NCBI GenBank assembly: GCA_036365455.1
Contig: JAWQUS010000002.1
Coordinates: 8,308,001-8,372,000 of the forward strand
Reading direction: 5' to 3'
From: Macrosoma leucophasiata
Lineage: Eukaryota; Arthropoda; Insecta; Lepidoptera; Hedylidae
DNA: 64,000 nt
Shown: piece after piece, positions 32,964 through 44,299 of the stretch
Numbering within the stretch: position 1 is the first letter of the stretch
How the letters are laid out: each line of letters opens with the position of its first letter
Notes under the pieces: model-generated
The model's input: only the letters and a program-made list of their open reading frames with translations
Databases searched by the model: none
Told to the model about the DNA's origin: nothing
Program-made: the position numbers and the translations under genes

Positions 32964-33187
32964 TTCACAGACCGCACTACGACTTTACTTTGTCTTGGAG
33001 TCGAAGTTTCAATGCTTGTTTTGTTTCACAGACGTGTCAGAACTCTTACTTTTGTAAGGACATCCTTATTGAGTAAATATAAGTAGAATAAAGTAAAATA
33101 AGAATTTAACTCGTCTGTGAAACAATATACCTAAACGTTGAAAGTTCAGCTTCAAATCTAAGTAAAGTCGTAGTGCGGTCAGTGGAT
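32964..33187. mobile_element. Foldback MITE with 21-bp perfect terminal arms
   Basis: The 21-bp arm starting GACCGCACTACGACTTTACT at 32970-32990 is exactly complementary to 33160-33180. Symmetry continues inward imperfectly (GAAGTTTCAATGC with GTTGAAAGTTC; TTTGTTTCACAGACG with CGTCTGTGAAACAA), so most of the element folds on itself. It is non-coding. A second, related foldback follows 20 bp later. Confidence 0.85.
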
Positions 33188-33206
33188 CTCCCGATCTAAG
33201 GGCTAT

Positions 33207-33395
33207 ATTCACAGACCGCACTTTACTTTCCCTTCGAATCGAACTTTCAATACTTGTTGTTTCATAAAAAAAACTCTTACTTTACATTGGGAGGCCAATT
33301 TTATGAGTAAAAAATAAGTAAAGTAATGTAAGAGTTTTACTCGCGTATGAAACAAAATAAACATGGAAAGTTCGTCTCGAAGTAATCGTATTCAA
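33207..33395. mobile_element. Second foldback element, same family, tandem to the first
   Basis: TTCACAGACCGCACTTTACT matches the start of the preceding element. TTCGAATCGAACTTTCAATA pairs with the right side (GGAAAGTTCGTCTCGAA), as does AACTCTTACTTTAC with GTAATGTAAGAGTT. The outer right end is decayed. Confidence 0.75.
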
Positions 33396-33582
33396 ACCAC
33401 CATCACTGTATGGTTCCATACTTAAAGTGAGTATGGAAAACAGGAAAGTCGTCTATTGCCCATTAAAATCCCAGTAAATTACAGTAAAAAGTGTCATTAT
33501 ATTAATATCACCTAATTATAAAGCAGCAGGCCACGAACCCACACGAACTTAATTAAGATTCAGTAATTCTCTTAATGTTATA

Positions 33583-33973
33583 CAGGGTAATTTGAAATTA
33601 GCGCATCACCTCTAGCAGACAGCCTCTCTACATCAATCCCAGCAACATTTGTCCTTCGACTTTTTAAAATTCATAGTTTTTAAATTTTAAATTTTCCTAT
33701 ATTAAATTATTTTTTTGCCTCTATATTGGCATTTATTCTGGGCGTAGGTATGCCACGCACCTTGCCTAGGCAAAATATCGGCACGTGCAGCGGGAAGCGG
33801 GGTTCCAGGGTGACGCAGCGGCGGCAATGGTCTTTTAAACTTTTGAAAACATTTTTTGTTTTTTTTTTTGGTTTATTTATTAAGATTTATAAAAAGTCGC
33901 AGTATAAATATTGTTGGGATTGATCTAGAGAGGCTGCCTGCAGGAGGTGATGCATTAATTTACAATAACCCTG
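33583..33973. mobile_element. TA-flanked MITE with about 90-bp terminal inverted repeats (Tc1/mariner-like)
   Basis: The termini CAGGGTAATTTGAAATTAGC and the complement of AATTTACAATAACCCTG face inward and are bounded by TA on both sides (33581-33582, 33974-33975). The arms continue with GCATCACCTC, GCAGRCAGCCTCTCTA and GATCAATCCCA(R)CAA-type blocks for about 90 bp. The 391-bp element has a non-coding core with a GC-rich patch near 33785-33825. TA duplication and CAGGGT ends suggest a non-autonomous Tc1/mariner relative. Confidence 0.82.
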
Positions 33974-33975
33974 TA

Positions 33976-34238
33976 TATGCGTCTAGTCGTCTGACAATGT
34001 TACCCACAAGAGGAGAGTTTAAATTAACAGGCTTTGTTAATTAATATAGGCAGATGTTTGATAGATAGACATTTTGTGTAATTATTCAGTTAATTCATAT
34101 ATTTCATAATTAGGCTCCTGAAGAGCACTTTTACATCGACATTTTTTTAAGTACCTACCTGTGTAATAACCAGTAAAAGGAATAACCACTAATGATAATT
34201 ATACAAAAATGAAAGAATCATTTACTTACAAGGACAGG
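33976..34238. other. No gene seen
   Basis: AT-rich spacer. Confidence 0.4.
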
Positions 34239-34239
34239 T

Positions 34240-34295
34240 CAGGTCACTGCCTACCCCGTTAGTGACCTTCCGTGAAGATACATACATACATACTT
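34240..34295 (+). repeat. SINE tail remnant
   Basis: CACTGCCTACCCCGTTAGTG, GACCTTCCGTGAAGATACAT and (ACAT)n match the CTGCCTACCCC...CGTGAAG tail found in the tRNA SINEs, diverged. A similar remnant lies at 60142-60195. Confidence 0.55.
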
Positions 34296-34299
34296 ATTT

Positions 34300-34778
34300 A
34301 CAAATTCCTCAATTTCTCCATTTCAAAAAAAACGGGGAAAATAATTTTAAATCTCAATGTAAAATTATTTGCAAGTAAAAAAATTGTAATGCTTCACGAA
34401 TCAGAATTAAAAACACATTTTACACAGTATTCTTACATATGTAAATAGACATGCGTTAATAAAACTGAGATCCAATATGTTTGAATTTTGTCTATTCTCT
34501 AGGTATAAAATATAAACATGTTCCGTTCGAAAAGTATCTACTTATGATTGTTATTGCCACCGCGTAAATTGCATTCAAATTTTACATTGTTTTAAATGAT
34601 GTTTACACTCACGTGACGCCCGCTAATGGCACCCTTTAAGATGAAAAGTGAGTCATGCGTGTGACAGGACTGGAGCAAGAGTAAATACAGTCTTTGCTCT
34701 TTGTGAACATATCGCATTAACTACGAGTATCGTCTTTAAAAAACAACATTTGTTTGGCTCGACCGAACATATTTCATT
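34300..34778. other. No gene seen
   Basis: AT-rich; no recognised repeat. Confidence 0.4.
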
Positions 34779-34779
34779 G

Positions 34780-34895
34780 TTAGCGTTCCGTCGCCAAAGG
34801 GCAGAAAACGGAACCCCGTATAGTTTCGTCATGTCTGTCTGTCTTTTTATACGTCCGCCGTATGCCACAGTCACTTTACTCCGAAACGTTTAGGA
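34780..34895 (+). mobile_element. MINE-2-like MITE fragment
   Basis: TTAGCGTTCCGTCGCCAAAG, GAAAACGGAACCCCGTATAG and TTTCGTCATGTCTGTCTGTC show the subterminal inverted pair (GTTCCGT/ACGGAAC) followed by a short GTCT run, as in the copy at 49258-49818 (reverse). The 3' part is absent or decayed. Confidence 0.72.
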
Positions 34896-34899
34896 TTGC

Positions 34900-36003
34900 A
34901 TAATTGAAACTTGTAGGTAATGTGTATTGTGAATAGCTTTATGATTTTTGAACAAAAATAACAAATTTGTTTTTTTTTTTATTATACCCTATATTTTAGT
35001 AGTTTGACCGCGGGATGTTGCTGACCACCTCGCATTAATGCATTTACTATCGCCATATTAGAATGATATGAGCGCCATTGTTAAGTCAGTCAGTCAGATA
35101 TGGTTATATATAACTGATTGACTTACATATGGCATGTCAGGTGCTCCAATTAACTATATTACTTATCGAAGAGTCAAACTCGGAATCGCAGGCTTAGCAG
35201 TAGTGGTCTTATTCCATTATGCCGCCGAAAAAGTAGGTATGTATACATTTTTTATTTTTTTTATGTTTCAGTCAATATTTCAATTTATAGTTTAACAAAA
35301 AGTTTCATCACTATTCTTTATACTTACACGAAAATGATTCATGTTCATCATATGACTCTACATAGTGAATAACTGCGTTTTCTTAATATGAAAAACGACA
35401 CGAGATTAATATCTGTTTTTATGTACCAAATACGCCCTGCATAAAACTTCCAAGACTTAATATGCCACCATTAACAAACCGTTGAGTCAAATTGTCACAA
35501 TTCTTTAGTCGATAGGTTTCAACAAATCAACACATAAACGCTTTCACAATATTGCACCGACTTCTTCCAGTTTCAAGAAATGATCAATCATAAAGCGTGA
35601 GGTGATTTTTCACGAGGACGTTGCGTTTCGTTAGCGTTTTGTTTTCCCAATACACAAAATTAAAGCCGGCAAGTGGTTAAATATAGTTGAGAAATACGGC
35701 GAAAATAGCGAGGTGTTGAAATTGCGTCTCTCTCACCTGTTTGGAGATTTATATTCTAAGCTTTCAAAAATATTTTTACAGTTCAATAAAGTATAACAAG
35801 ATTTTATAGATACAGAATAATATGTTTTTTTTTCTTTGTTTCAACATTCAATATTTGTGAGCAGTTTTTTAGATCTTACTTTTGAGGGTGATGGTGAATT
35901 AGCTACAAAAAAGTTTTTTCTTGTGCCTACGTAAATAGCTTTTTAAAGCCATGTTATTTGGTGGCATATATACTCGTAATATTCATAGCCATTTATAACG
36001 ACT
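34900..36003. other. No gene seen
   Basis: Single-copy AT-rich sequence. GTCAGTCAGTCAGATATGGT and ACTGATTGACTTACATATGG (about 35087-35134) are a loose inverted pair. No coding evidence. Confidence 0.4.
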
Positions 36004-36005
36004 TC

Positions 36006-36077
36006 CACTACTACTGCGCTGAAGGTCCTGGGTTCGATTCTCGGGTTGGGGGCTATCAGAGATAACGGTTTAAAATT
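36006..36077 (+). repeat. tRNA-SINE head fragment
   Basis: It carries the box B region (CCTGGGTTCGATTCTCGGGT) and the start of the body (GGGGGCTATCAGAGATAACG), matching 28540-28605. It is broken on both sides. Confidence 0.75.
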
Positions 36078-36079
36078 AT

Positions 36080-36868
36080 ACCTAGTATAGATAGGTAAGA
36101 CTAGTGCTCATGTCAATTTCTCATTTCTCTATTAATTTATAACAGCACGTATATGTACGAAAGTAAATTGGTTTTAAAAATATTAGAGAGTTCCAGTAAT
36201 CTTTTTTCTTTGAATTCTTCCTATAACACCAAGACTACAAAATTAATATTATTATCCAGACAACGAGCACTTCTGTATTACTGTTGTGATGTAAGTTTTA
36301 CTTCAAAGATGAATTATTTGCTTTAACATCTATTATTAACTGCACGTTAAGTCTAACGTCAATGAGATATGTTTTTTTCTTGTAGTTAAAACGGTTGCTC
36401 GACCAGCAGACCCGTTATTGAATGAACCGACCGGTTTGGCCGTTCTAAGATCACTTCAGAAGCACACCGCATTAGAAGTATATGGATCGAATTGCGCTAC
36501 AACTCGTATAGCATCGAGGTGATACACAAATCACCGCGATACCTTCTTTAGAACTCTAAAATGTTTCCGGTTGAGATAAGTGTGGAAGTCGAATCGAAAA
36601 AAATGTATAATATTTTCATCCATGAGGCATTGATTTACACGAACTACATTCATTGACACCGGTAATGAATGAATAGAGATCGTTTTTGGTTCGTATTAAG
36701 ATGTGTTCACTTTAGTATAACATTTTTAATGTAATCTTGACGTCGTTTTTATCGGTTTGTTTTTTTATGTTTGAAACATAATTTTTTATTCGAGTTTTCA
36801 GTTACATTACACCCGGTTCTAAAGGTAAGAAGGGACTAAAAAGAAGAACTTAGTACAGTTTTATGTCA
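36080..36868. other. No gene assigned
   Basis: A moderately complex single-copy segment (36380-36560) contains CGACCAGCAGACCCGTTATT; no coding frame was recognised. Confidence 0.35.
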
Positions 36869-36869
36869 T

Positions 36870-37045
36870 GAAGTGTTACAGCCAACAATGATACAGTTCA
36901 CATTGAAGGTAAGTAATACGTACTGTAGCCTATAAACATCTAGATAAAACCAGAGATTTCAATGTAGATTGTAGATGCGGCCACTCCTGAGGCCTATTAT
37001 AAATATATTAGGTATTGTGCATCTATGCCGCATTACAGGGCCATA
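36870..37045 (-). repeat. Family A repeat, diverged 5'-truncated copy
   Basis: Blocks on the minus strand include ACAGTTCACATTGAAGGTAA, CTGTAGCCTATAAACATC, CGGCCACTCCTGAGGCCT and GCATTACAGGGCCATAC. It abuts the next copy directly. Confidence 0.75.
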
Positions 37046-37326
37046 CAAAAAAATTTTGAAGTGGTAAACAAGCATGCAATTCACATTGATGTTAAGTGAT
37101 GACTGCAGCCTATAGACACCCACACAAAGACCAAGGTCAAAATGCAGATGCGTTACCACTCCTGAGGCCTAAGGTGTTATGCCTGTGTGCCGGAAATTAC
37201 AGAGCCGTACATTACCACCTGACTGGAACACGATAGTGCTGAACACTACCATTTAGCGGCAAGTATATTAGGTAAAGGGGTGGTGCCTACGCCCGCGAGC
37301 TCCCTCACTAGAGCTCTACCACCAGT
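37046..37326 (-). repeat. Family A repeat, full-length young-type copy
   Basis: Complete order, from GAAGTGGTAAACAAGCATGC through CACTCCTGAGGCCTAAGGTG and ACCTGACTGGAACACGATAG to the head CGCGAGCTCCCTCACTAGAG and CTCTACCACCAGTAG. Few differences from 10401-10684. Confidence 0.92.
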
Positions 37327-37364
37327 AGAAGCTCATTATACCTACATTCTATGCTTCAGATATT

Positions 37365-37520
37365 TTGTATGTTATTTTGATTGCAAACAAGTTTTCTCAT
37401 GGATGGTAAGTGAAGATATCTACACAAAACCTGTCAATGCAGATGCGTTGCCACCACTGAGGCCTAAGTTGTTTTTCCTCTTCTTCCTTTACCACAGTTA
37501 TTACGGGGCCACTTGCGACA
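37365..37520 (-). repeat. Family A repeat, 5'-truncated diverged copy
   Basis: TGATTGCAAACAAGTTTTCT, GATATCTACACAAAACCTGT, GATGCGTTGCCACCACTGAG and CACAGTTATTACGGGGCCAC occur in family order. It is the third consecutive family A copy in the same orientation. Confidence 0.75.
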
Positions 37521-37524
37521 TATT

Positions 37525-38990
37525 TTTTTTAACTTTTCAACAAACACACCCTTGATTAATAATGTCGTGTCTCACGGTTGTTGATGATGTATCGAGTGCT
37601 ATATGCCCCGACCGGTGCTTTATTAATGCTAATCGAGTCATTAAATATGCGTGCGAAATTATATTTATTACCTGTTTTACAGTAAATTCGTGAATGGGAA
37701 AACCGTTTAGAATAAATAATATGTGAATATAGATACGTCGAGTTATGTAATCTTTTGTAGATATTCAAATCGGGTATTTTTACTTTGGCCACCCTTTTTA
37801 ATAACCCTATCTGGAGGGGAATGTCAAGTAACTGTCATCTTTTTTAAGCAAGGAAGAGGCGTGGTTACCCTACAGCTTCTAACGGGAAATAAGGGATGTC
37901 AGTTATAATCGAAATTTAATGCCGACTGTACAATGACTATTATCTGCTCTCTTGCCCGGCGTGTTTTTAAATAATCAAAAAACCGGTGTGATTGGGGGAT
38001 GACAGTGGTGTTCTTTTACATTGGGGTGCATATTTTTATCAATGAAGATACATTATTTACTTTTATAACATGTGCAGATTCGCCGGTATGTAAATAATAG
38101 GTAAACATATTCAAATGTTTCTTTCTCACAAAAAACGAACAGAACACCTTGAAGCTCCTAAAGACTTACGACATTTTTAGAACCGCATAAATAATCAAAT
38201 GTCACTTTTATAAATTCATTAGATTTTATGCCCCTACCACCCGTCCCGGCTTACGCTGTCGATATCACAAAACTTTTTCTCACGGTTATTCGTTATCGCC
38301 GTCATCTTGATAATTCGAAAGCAGCATTTAAATACAACAGTATAAAAATTAAACAATTTCCTAATTAAAAACTATTAAAAAGCTGAGACGAAAGCGTCGC
38401 TCACTTCCGCATTTAGTTATTTGTGGCGGTTAACCCTTCACCGGCTATTAAAGGACTGTCGGGGTTAAATGAGACATTTTTCAAAGCGGCCCCGATCGCT
38501 GACGTGCTTAATGAGATGTCGCCACGGGTTATTTTCGGTGGCAACACCGGTACAATGTTACAAAAAGAAATTTTAATCTCCAAGATAATGAAGCTCTCGT
38601 GGGCATACGTGTAATAGGAAACAAAAAGTCAACGTGTGGTTACGTTTGTGGATGTGAGAGTGGTGTATCGTTGGGTGAGTGCATGATTCGTGAATGATTG
38701 GTAAGTGGAGCGCATTAGCCGGATGACCGCGTCACGTGTATGGTTTCGTGTCAAGCTCCATTGACTGCGCTACTTGGTCGGACTGGCTGTAATAATATTG
38801 CTCGAGACATTACGAAGCAAAGCCTCGTCGCTTCATCGCATCCGATTCAAAACGGTATATCTACAATATTGATACGTGAAGAGCGAATTGAGGATCCCTT
38901 TTACGAACATAGCGCGGACAGATATAACATAGTCAACATTTATCTAGAAAAGTTGTAGAATACACTAAATTAAATAACCAACGTTTACGT
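37525..38990. other. Repeat-poor stretch with a complex single-copy part
   Basis: 38400-38900 is more GC-rich than its surroundings (CACCGGCTATTAAAGGACTG, CGCCACGGGTTATTTTCGGT) and has a 63-codon frame at 38423-38614 of unknown meaning. It is a candidate conserved non-coding segment; no domain was recognised. Confidence 0.3.
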
Positions 38991-38992
38991 TT

Positions 38993-39710
38993 TGGTTTTC
39001 GGATTAATCTCGCGTATATTAAACTAAAATGATTATTTAAAATAGAACCCGACGTTTCGGTCGCTTTTCAGCTTCCCTTTCAGAATTCCCTTACAAAATT
39101 CCGGTATTTACAAACCCGATTGTGATTGTGGATTCTCTTATATAGGCCAAACAAAGAGAGCGGTTTCCACTAGAATTAAACAACATATTGCTGATGTCAT
39201 ACACCATAGAGCAGGGAGGTCTGCAGTCTGTGATCACTTAACGGACAAACCAAGACATATATTCGGTTTGACAAAACTTGAATACTCGCTAAAGAACACA
39301 GACCAATTCCAAGAATGGTTCGCGAGACTATTGAGATTAAAAAACATTCAAATTTCAATAGAGAAGATGGTTGGCGATCGTCACCAACATGGGATCCAAT
39401 ACTCAGTAGAATTAAAGCACAACCGCAACAGTCTGTAAGACCTCAAGATACAACTAGTAACTTTTGTGTTAATCCTGAACGCTACGCAAGGCGTTTGCGA
39501 AATAGATGGAGGTACCTGCACATAATAATTTTTCAAACTGCTGTCAGACAAATGCCACCTCAGTCGGCCCGAGACCACGGAAGCTGAAAAGCGACGGAAA
39601 CGTCGGGTTCGATTTTAAACTAAAATGTTTAATATACGAGAGATAAATCCGAAAACTAGTTTTATTTCAATGAGTGTAGCTCGCGAAAACCTAAGAACAT
39701 ACTATGTTTA
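38993..39710. mobile_element. Penelope-like element remnant with inverted terminal sequences
   Basis: About 80-bp terminal sequences, GAACCCGACGTTTCGGTCGC on the left (arm 38993-39077) and the complement of GCGACGGAAACGTCGGGTTC on the right (39579-39657), are in inverted orientation around a broken GIY-YIG endonuclease segment. Penelope-like elements encode reverse transcriptase plus a C-terminal GIY-YIG domain and often have terminal repeats in variable orientation (family knowledge). The reverse transcriptase is absent. The right terminal sequence continues with AGATAAATCCGAAAACTAGT, which is also found at 56826-56932. Confidence 0.82.
39070..39584 (+). pseudogene. GIY-YIG endonuclease domain of a Penelope-like element, broken
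   Basis: The frame from 39070 reads GIYKPDCDCGFSYIGQTKR, containing the GIY...YIG signature with the CxC between its halves, followed by VSTRIKQHIADV and VCDHLT as in Penelope endonucleases. The homology then moves to another frame near 39263, with a TGA near 39277 in that frame. It continues as MVRETIEIKKHSNFNRED (39315 onward) and SPTWDPI and ends at a stop at 39585. One frameshift plus one stop make it non-functional. No upstream reverse transcriptase is present. It would nick target DNA during Penelope insertion if intact. Confidence 0.85.
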
Positions 39711-39714
39711 CGTT

Positions 39715-40588
39715 CTGGTGCTTCCACAGAATTAATGACAATAAGGTTCGAACAAGTTCTAAATAAAAAAATGAATCGCATTCATATTTTAACTACGGCC
39801 CGATCTCTCGTGTTACTTACCGTGAAAACATACGTACACGTATCAAAATGAACTTATGACTCATGCAAATCTGTGATAGATAACAAAACGAATAAAGTGT
39901 GTAAGTCAATGACAGGTTTTTTGTGACAATCAATATTTGATCGACGACGTGGGTTATTCGGAGCGAATTTCGAGCGAAATTCCCACGACGACGCAGACCG
40001 TGTGTCAAGACCGGTACCTGATAATTATATACTACATTAAGGCGCGAATATTCGTCAAATGATCAGATTTGATCAGATCCGATGACTTAATGCTCGTTCA
40101 TAAATTAATATATTTCTTCGAACAAAATTATAATTCAGTAAATAATCGCGATGTTTTAAAAAAATATGTCGAAATATATTCGACAAAACATTGCACATTT
40201 ATTTACGCAAAAACGACATAAATCTGTTTTGAAATGGTTTCTATGAATTAAAATGTCTATAAAATATATGGATAGGTCTGCTTTTACTGACTGTATTATT
40301 TAGATCGCTTTAATTAAATCGAATAAAATTAAAATAAATTAATATTTATTCAATAAAATTTAAAAAACACATATTAAGTCTAACTTAGAATAATTATTAT
40401 TTCCTTTTATTATGATATACTCTCCATTTACTGCGTCATCAATTTGATCATCAATCACAAGAAATAATCTTAATTCATAAACACAAAACATTTTTTATTT
40501 TATTACAAAACAAATGTTACACTTTATAAAAGTACCGAAACAATTAATAAAAAGTACGATAATATTTTTTGATAGTAGAAAATAAAGC
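39715..40588. other. No gene seen
   Basis: AT-rich, particularly 40080-40560. No recognised repeat. Confidence 0.45.
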
Positions 40589-40591
40589 GAG

Positions 40592-40690
40592 TGTATGTTC
40601 TACCGCCTTCCCTAATCTATGCGACGCTAAATGGTAGCGCTCGCAGCCGTATTCCGGTTAGAAGGTAATGTATGGCCCCGCAATAACCCA
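40592..40690 (+). repeat. Family A fragment, middle segment
   Basis: CCGCCTTCCCTAATCTATGC, ACGCTAAATGGTAGCGCTCG, ATTCCGGTTAGAAGGTAATG and TATGGCCCCGCAATAA match the middle of family A. Head and tail are missing. Confidence 0.75.
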
Positions 40691-40694
40691 GAGC

Positions 40695-42228
40695 CCATGT
40701 ACCAGCATAAAATACTCTTGCTTACCGAAGAATCAGTTTAATACCACTGAAATGATTACCATCAACGTCCATTACCTGTCTGTTTATTACAGATGAAAAC
40801 ATTTCATGGATATCGAGGATATTTCAACAATTGGATTTGCAACCGAAACGTTACATTGAACATTTGAGATCGGCGAGTCGTAGGCAGGAAACTGTCACCA
40901 TGGTACTAATTTAAATGGCCGCGTGGTAAAATTCAGCTTATCTCGAAGCAACCTGTTTTGCACGCCGTGGGAACCACACGTACATGTACAATAATTTTAC
41001 CGTGTTTTATTTATAGGGTTGGTAAGCTAATGTATCAATTGAGCTTCTACTTTCACCTTTTATTTGAAATATAGCCATGTAAAATTATTTTCGAAATTAT
41101 TTTTAACCCTGCCTGCTACTTGGGAGGGCTTGCTTCCAGTATGTGTATGAAAGGGCTATTCTGACAGGATTATTCACTTAACAGGGACTAATCTAATACC
41201 ACTTATTATCGGGCCTAGAAGTCGAAACTGGGACCTGAAGTCTAATTAAATATTAGTCGCCGACTAAGTAGGTACTTTTATGTCATCTGAGGCATTTGTA
41301 TTTATTTATAAACAAAGAAGAAATAACCAATAATGCAGCAAATCTCGATATTTGGTTAAGACTTACTAAATCCATATTTTCTAATTGAACAATACAACAC
41401 AAACCTAGTTCTTAACTATGTTGTCATAGATGATTGTCCAATTATCTGTGACGTTTCATGTAGTGTAATTTTCATGCATTATTTATGAATATCGATTGCA
41501 ATGCAATTACAATACATGATACGTGTTTTTTCCAATAAGAATATTGCTATACTGCAATGGCCTAACCGGCAACATATTCGTACCCAATATCGGTAGCCCG
41601 CTTGGTTGATCAAGCCATCTCATTCATCGTTGGATTAAGCCACTCAATGTGTATGTTAGTGTGCGTGTAGCAGCACACATCGATACGTTAGCAACTTACC
41701 TACCGTTACCGATGTATTTAGTAATGTACCTACTCTAAAATAAATTGTCTGCATGTTAGACCTCACCACGACCTCTTTTTTGCCGCTACATGATTGTAAT
41801 CGAAAAAGTTATTAACGTTGCGATCTCAATAAAGCGAACACAACATAACTGACTGGTTAGAATTAAAAGCATTATAAAAGAAAACGACTGTCTATGGTCG
41901 TAATAAGTCTATTTCGGTTTAAATAAATGATGTTCCAGAACGGTGTCATCGTAAAACTCTTAAATAAAAGACTAACCGTTTAGGCGACGTATGTTTTAAG
42001 GTTTTAAATCGATATTCGTTTTAACGGGTGGCATCGTGTTCGGGTTATACGCAAATAAATCTTGAGTGCATTACGTAGACTCGATGATGAATAACGTCCT
42101 CGCACCAGTCAACCCTTTCAGGGGAATGCGTTTGAAACAAAAGCGTGGCTCACAGGACATGTATGACAAACAGGTGATTTAGAGAATAAATGGAGCAGCA
42201 CTATTCTATTTGTAACTTTCTGTATCTC
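40695..42228. other. No gene seen
   Basis: About 1.5 kb of single-copy sequence. No open frame or repeat was recognised. Confidence 0.45.
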
Positions 42229-42229
42229 A

Positions 42230-42351
42230 GATAAATTGTGTCTGGTATAACTTTCACAGAGGCAAAAGAGATTAGGTCTCAGGAGTGGCAACGCATCTAC
42301 ATTGACATCAATGTAAATTAAATGGTTGCTTGCCACTTAATTACAAAAAAA
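42230..42351 (+). repeat. Family A fragment, 3' end with deletion
   Basis: ATAACTTTCACAGAGGC, AGGTCTCAGGAGTGGCAACG and CATCTACATTGACATCAATG jump over the GGCTGCAGTCATCACTTAAC block. The fragment ends GCTTGCCACTTAATTACAAAA. Confidence 0.75.
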
Positions 42352-42354
42352 GTG

Positions 42355-43325
42355 GTACATTGTATCTGGCGTGCCACTAATTTTAAATAGAAATTTATAT
42401 TTACATCACATCGCTTCATAATCCTATCAAATACTTAATAAATACAAAAGCAAGTAAAGAAGTATTAACCTCAAATCGGAAGTTTTAGTTAACAAAACGT
42501 CTTATATGAATGCTCGAAAACATCTAACAAGATTAATAAACAAGTTAGATTAGACTAACACTAACAGTAAAACCTGTGAGGCAAGTCCATAATGTTACTT
42601 TAAGTCTTGTAAGACATGCATCTTTAATGGGCCGAGAGGGTATCCAATTTGTTTGTTCACAATTGGAGTCTAATCCAATGTCTGTATTATAAAAGATATT
42701 GTCCGCCCGAGTGAGCGGTCAACGGCTTCTGTAATTACGATTTGGTTTTTTTTTCAACAGATTAACCATCGCGTGTTCCGATATATACTATGAAAGTCCT
42801 AGAAGAAATCCATTAAGTGAAACGATAGTATGTTAATTTGATTGTAATATTAATGGAAATTAATAAAACAAATGTAAATTTGTTCGTGAGAACATTTTAT
42901 AATAAATGGAAATGATGAAGCAGGAAACTAAATGATTGACAATAAAATGAGACGGCTTTAGAATTGAAATCGAAGCCAATCTGCGTGCGCTCTTGCAGTA
43001 TAATGCACTTTATCTCAAAATGCATCCTAATACTTTAGAAATAATATTTATATATTATTTTACGTACGTATGGGAAATTTTCTATGTATACTCACGGATA
43101 TATCAACTGCATCAAACTCAAGTAGGTGATGACACACTACATGATGAATAGTTATTAACAATGTCAATTTTATAAAACTTATATCAAGGCAGAGTAGAGA
43201 CAGCTTCTTGCTTAGAAAGGGTTTGTTAGCTTTAGATTTTTATTTATAACACTATTTTTTTTTTAAGTTTCATGATCTTTTATTTGTTTGTGAGTAAAAT
43301 TATTTTTAACTAGGATTATAAAAGT
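42355..43325. other. No gene seen
   Basis: AT-rich single-copy sequence. Confidence 0.45.
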
Positions 43326-43326
43326 T

Positions 43327-43376
43327 TACTGGTGGTAGAGTTCCAGGGGCGAAGATCAGGGGCTTCTACACTTTGG
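43327..43376 (+). repeat. Family A fragment, head only
   Basis: ACTGGTGGTAGAGTTCCAGG, GGCGAAGATCAGGGGCTTCT and ACAC match the head. Homology stops there. Confidence 0.65.
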
Positions 43377-43379
43377 AGA

Positions 43380-44168
43380 GATAAAATTATTTTAAACATC
43401 GGCTAACGCTTTTTAGGTTCTCAAAATAGTGTTGAAAAGCTACTTACTACAACTTGAACTTTTTTTTTGAAATCATGATTTTGTTTGATTGTGAACTTAT
43501 TTGTCACTCTAACGCATTAACATTCAGAAATTAGCTTGGAGAACTTAAATATAGTAACTAAGTCAAGAGCAAAGAACCGAGATCGTAGTGAGTTGTTAAA
43601 TCAGTTGTTTTTTTGGCTCAGCTATCACGTTTGTTCGATCCCAGTAACTGGTAGCCAGCGGGATTGCCTTCATGGATTTAGTAACGGCTGTTACCGAATT
43701 ATTGGCCACGATTTAATTACAACATTAACAGTGATACCTCACGCGCTCGAAGACGGGTAGCCGATCTAGAAACAATTATTTTAGAAAGTTCATGCGTGTA
43801 GAGTTTTTAAAGTCTTATGATTGAAGATGAAAAAATTCCCAACGTGTCTCAATCAGTGCCAGTAACTAAAAGGTTGTAAGTCGCTGTTTAGGTTAAGGCT
43901 CCGAGGGCTGATCTCCAAGTTTTTTTCTAATTGGGAAGATTATTAGTACCGTCTTCGTAGGTAGAAAATTATGAATGGCAAAGGAAAACAGATCCTCTGT
44001 TTTCCATGGGACTGAACAAAGAACTCCTTAATTATTAGACTATGCCATTGACGACAAGCATATGCTTATATGAATTTCTACATACTCCTGCTTCCCCGTT
44101 TAGACAAAGAAAGGTATGAAATTATTTTATGTAAATTATAAATAGTAATTCTGCGAATGATAGTATAA
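43380..44168. other. No gene assigned
   Basis: A 74-codon frame at 43536-43760 is not recognisable. GGAAAACAGATCCTCTGTTT followed by TCC forms a small hairpin at about 43982-44005. Confidence 0.4.
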
Positions 44169-44169
44169 G

Positions 44170-44298
44170 TAGGCCTCAGGAGTGGTAACGCATCTGCATT
44201 TTGACCTTGGTCTTTATGTAGGTGTCTATAGGCTGCAGTCATTACTTAACATCAATGTGAACTGCAACCTTGTTTGCCACTTCCATAACATAAAAAAT
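44170..44298 (+). repeat. Family A repeat, 5'-truncated young copy
   Basis: It begins at AGGCCTCAGGAGTGGTAACG and continues to CCACTTCCATAACATAAAAAA with few differences from the reference. The truncation point lies about 150 bp into the family. Confidence 0.88.
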
Positions 44299-44299
44299 A

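Noticed and set aside
39315..39587. Independent 90-codon gene
   Set aside because: It is the frameshifted C-terminal part of the Penelope-like GIY-YIG domain, not a separate gene.
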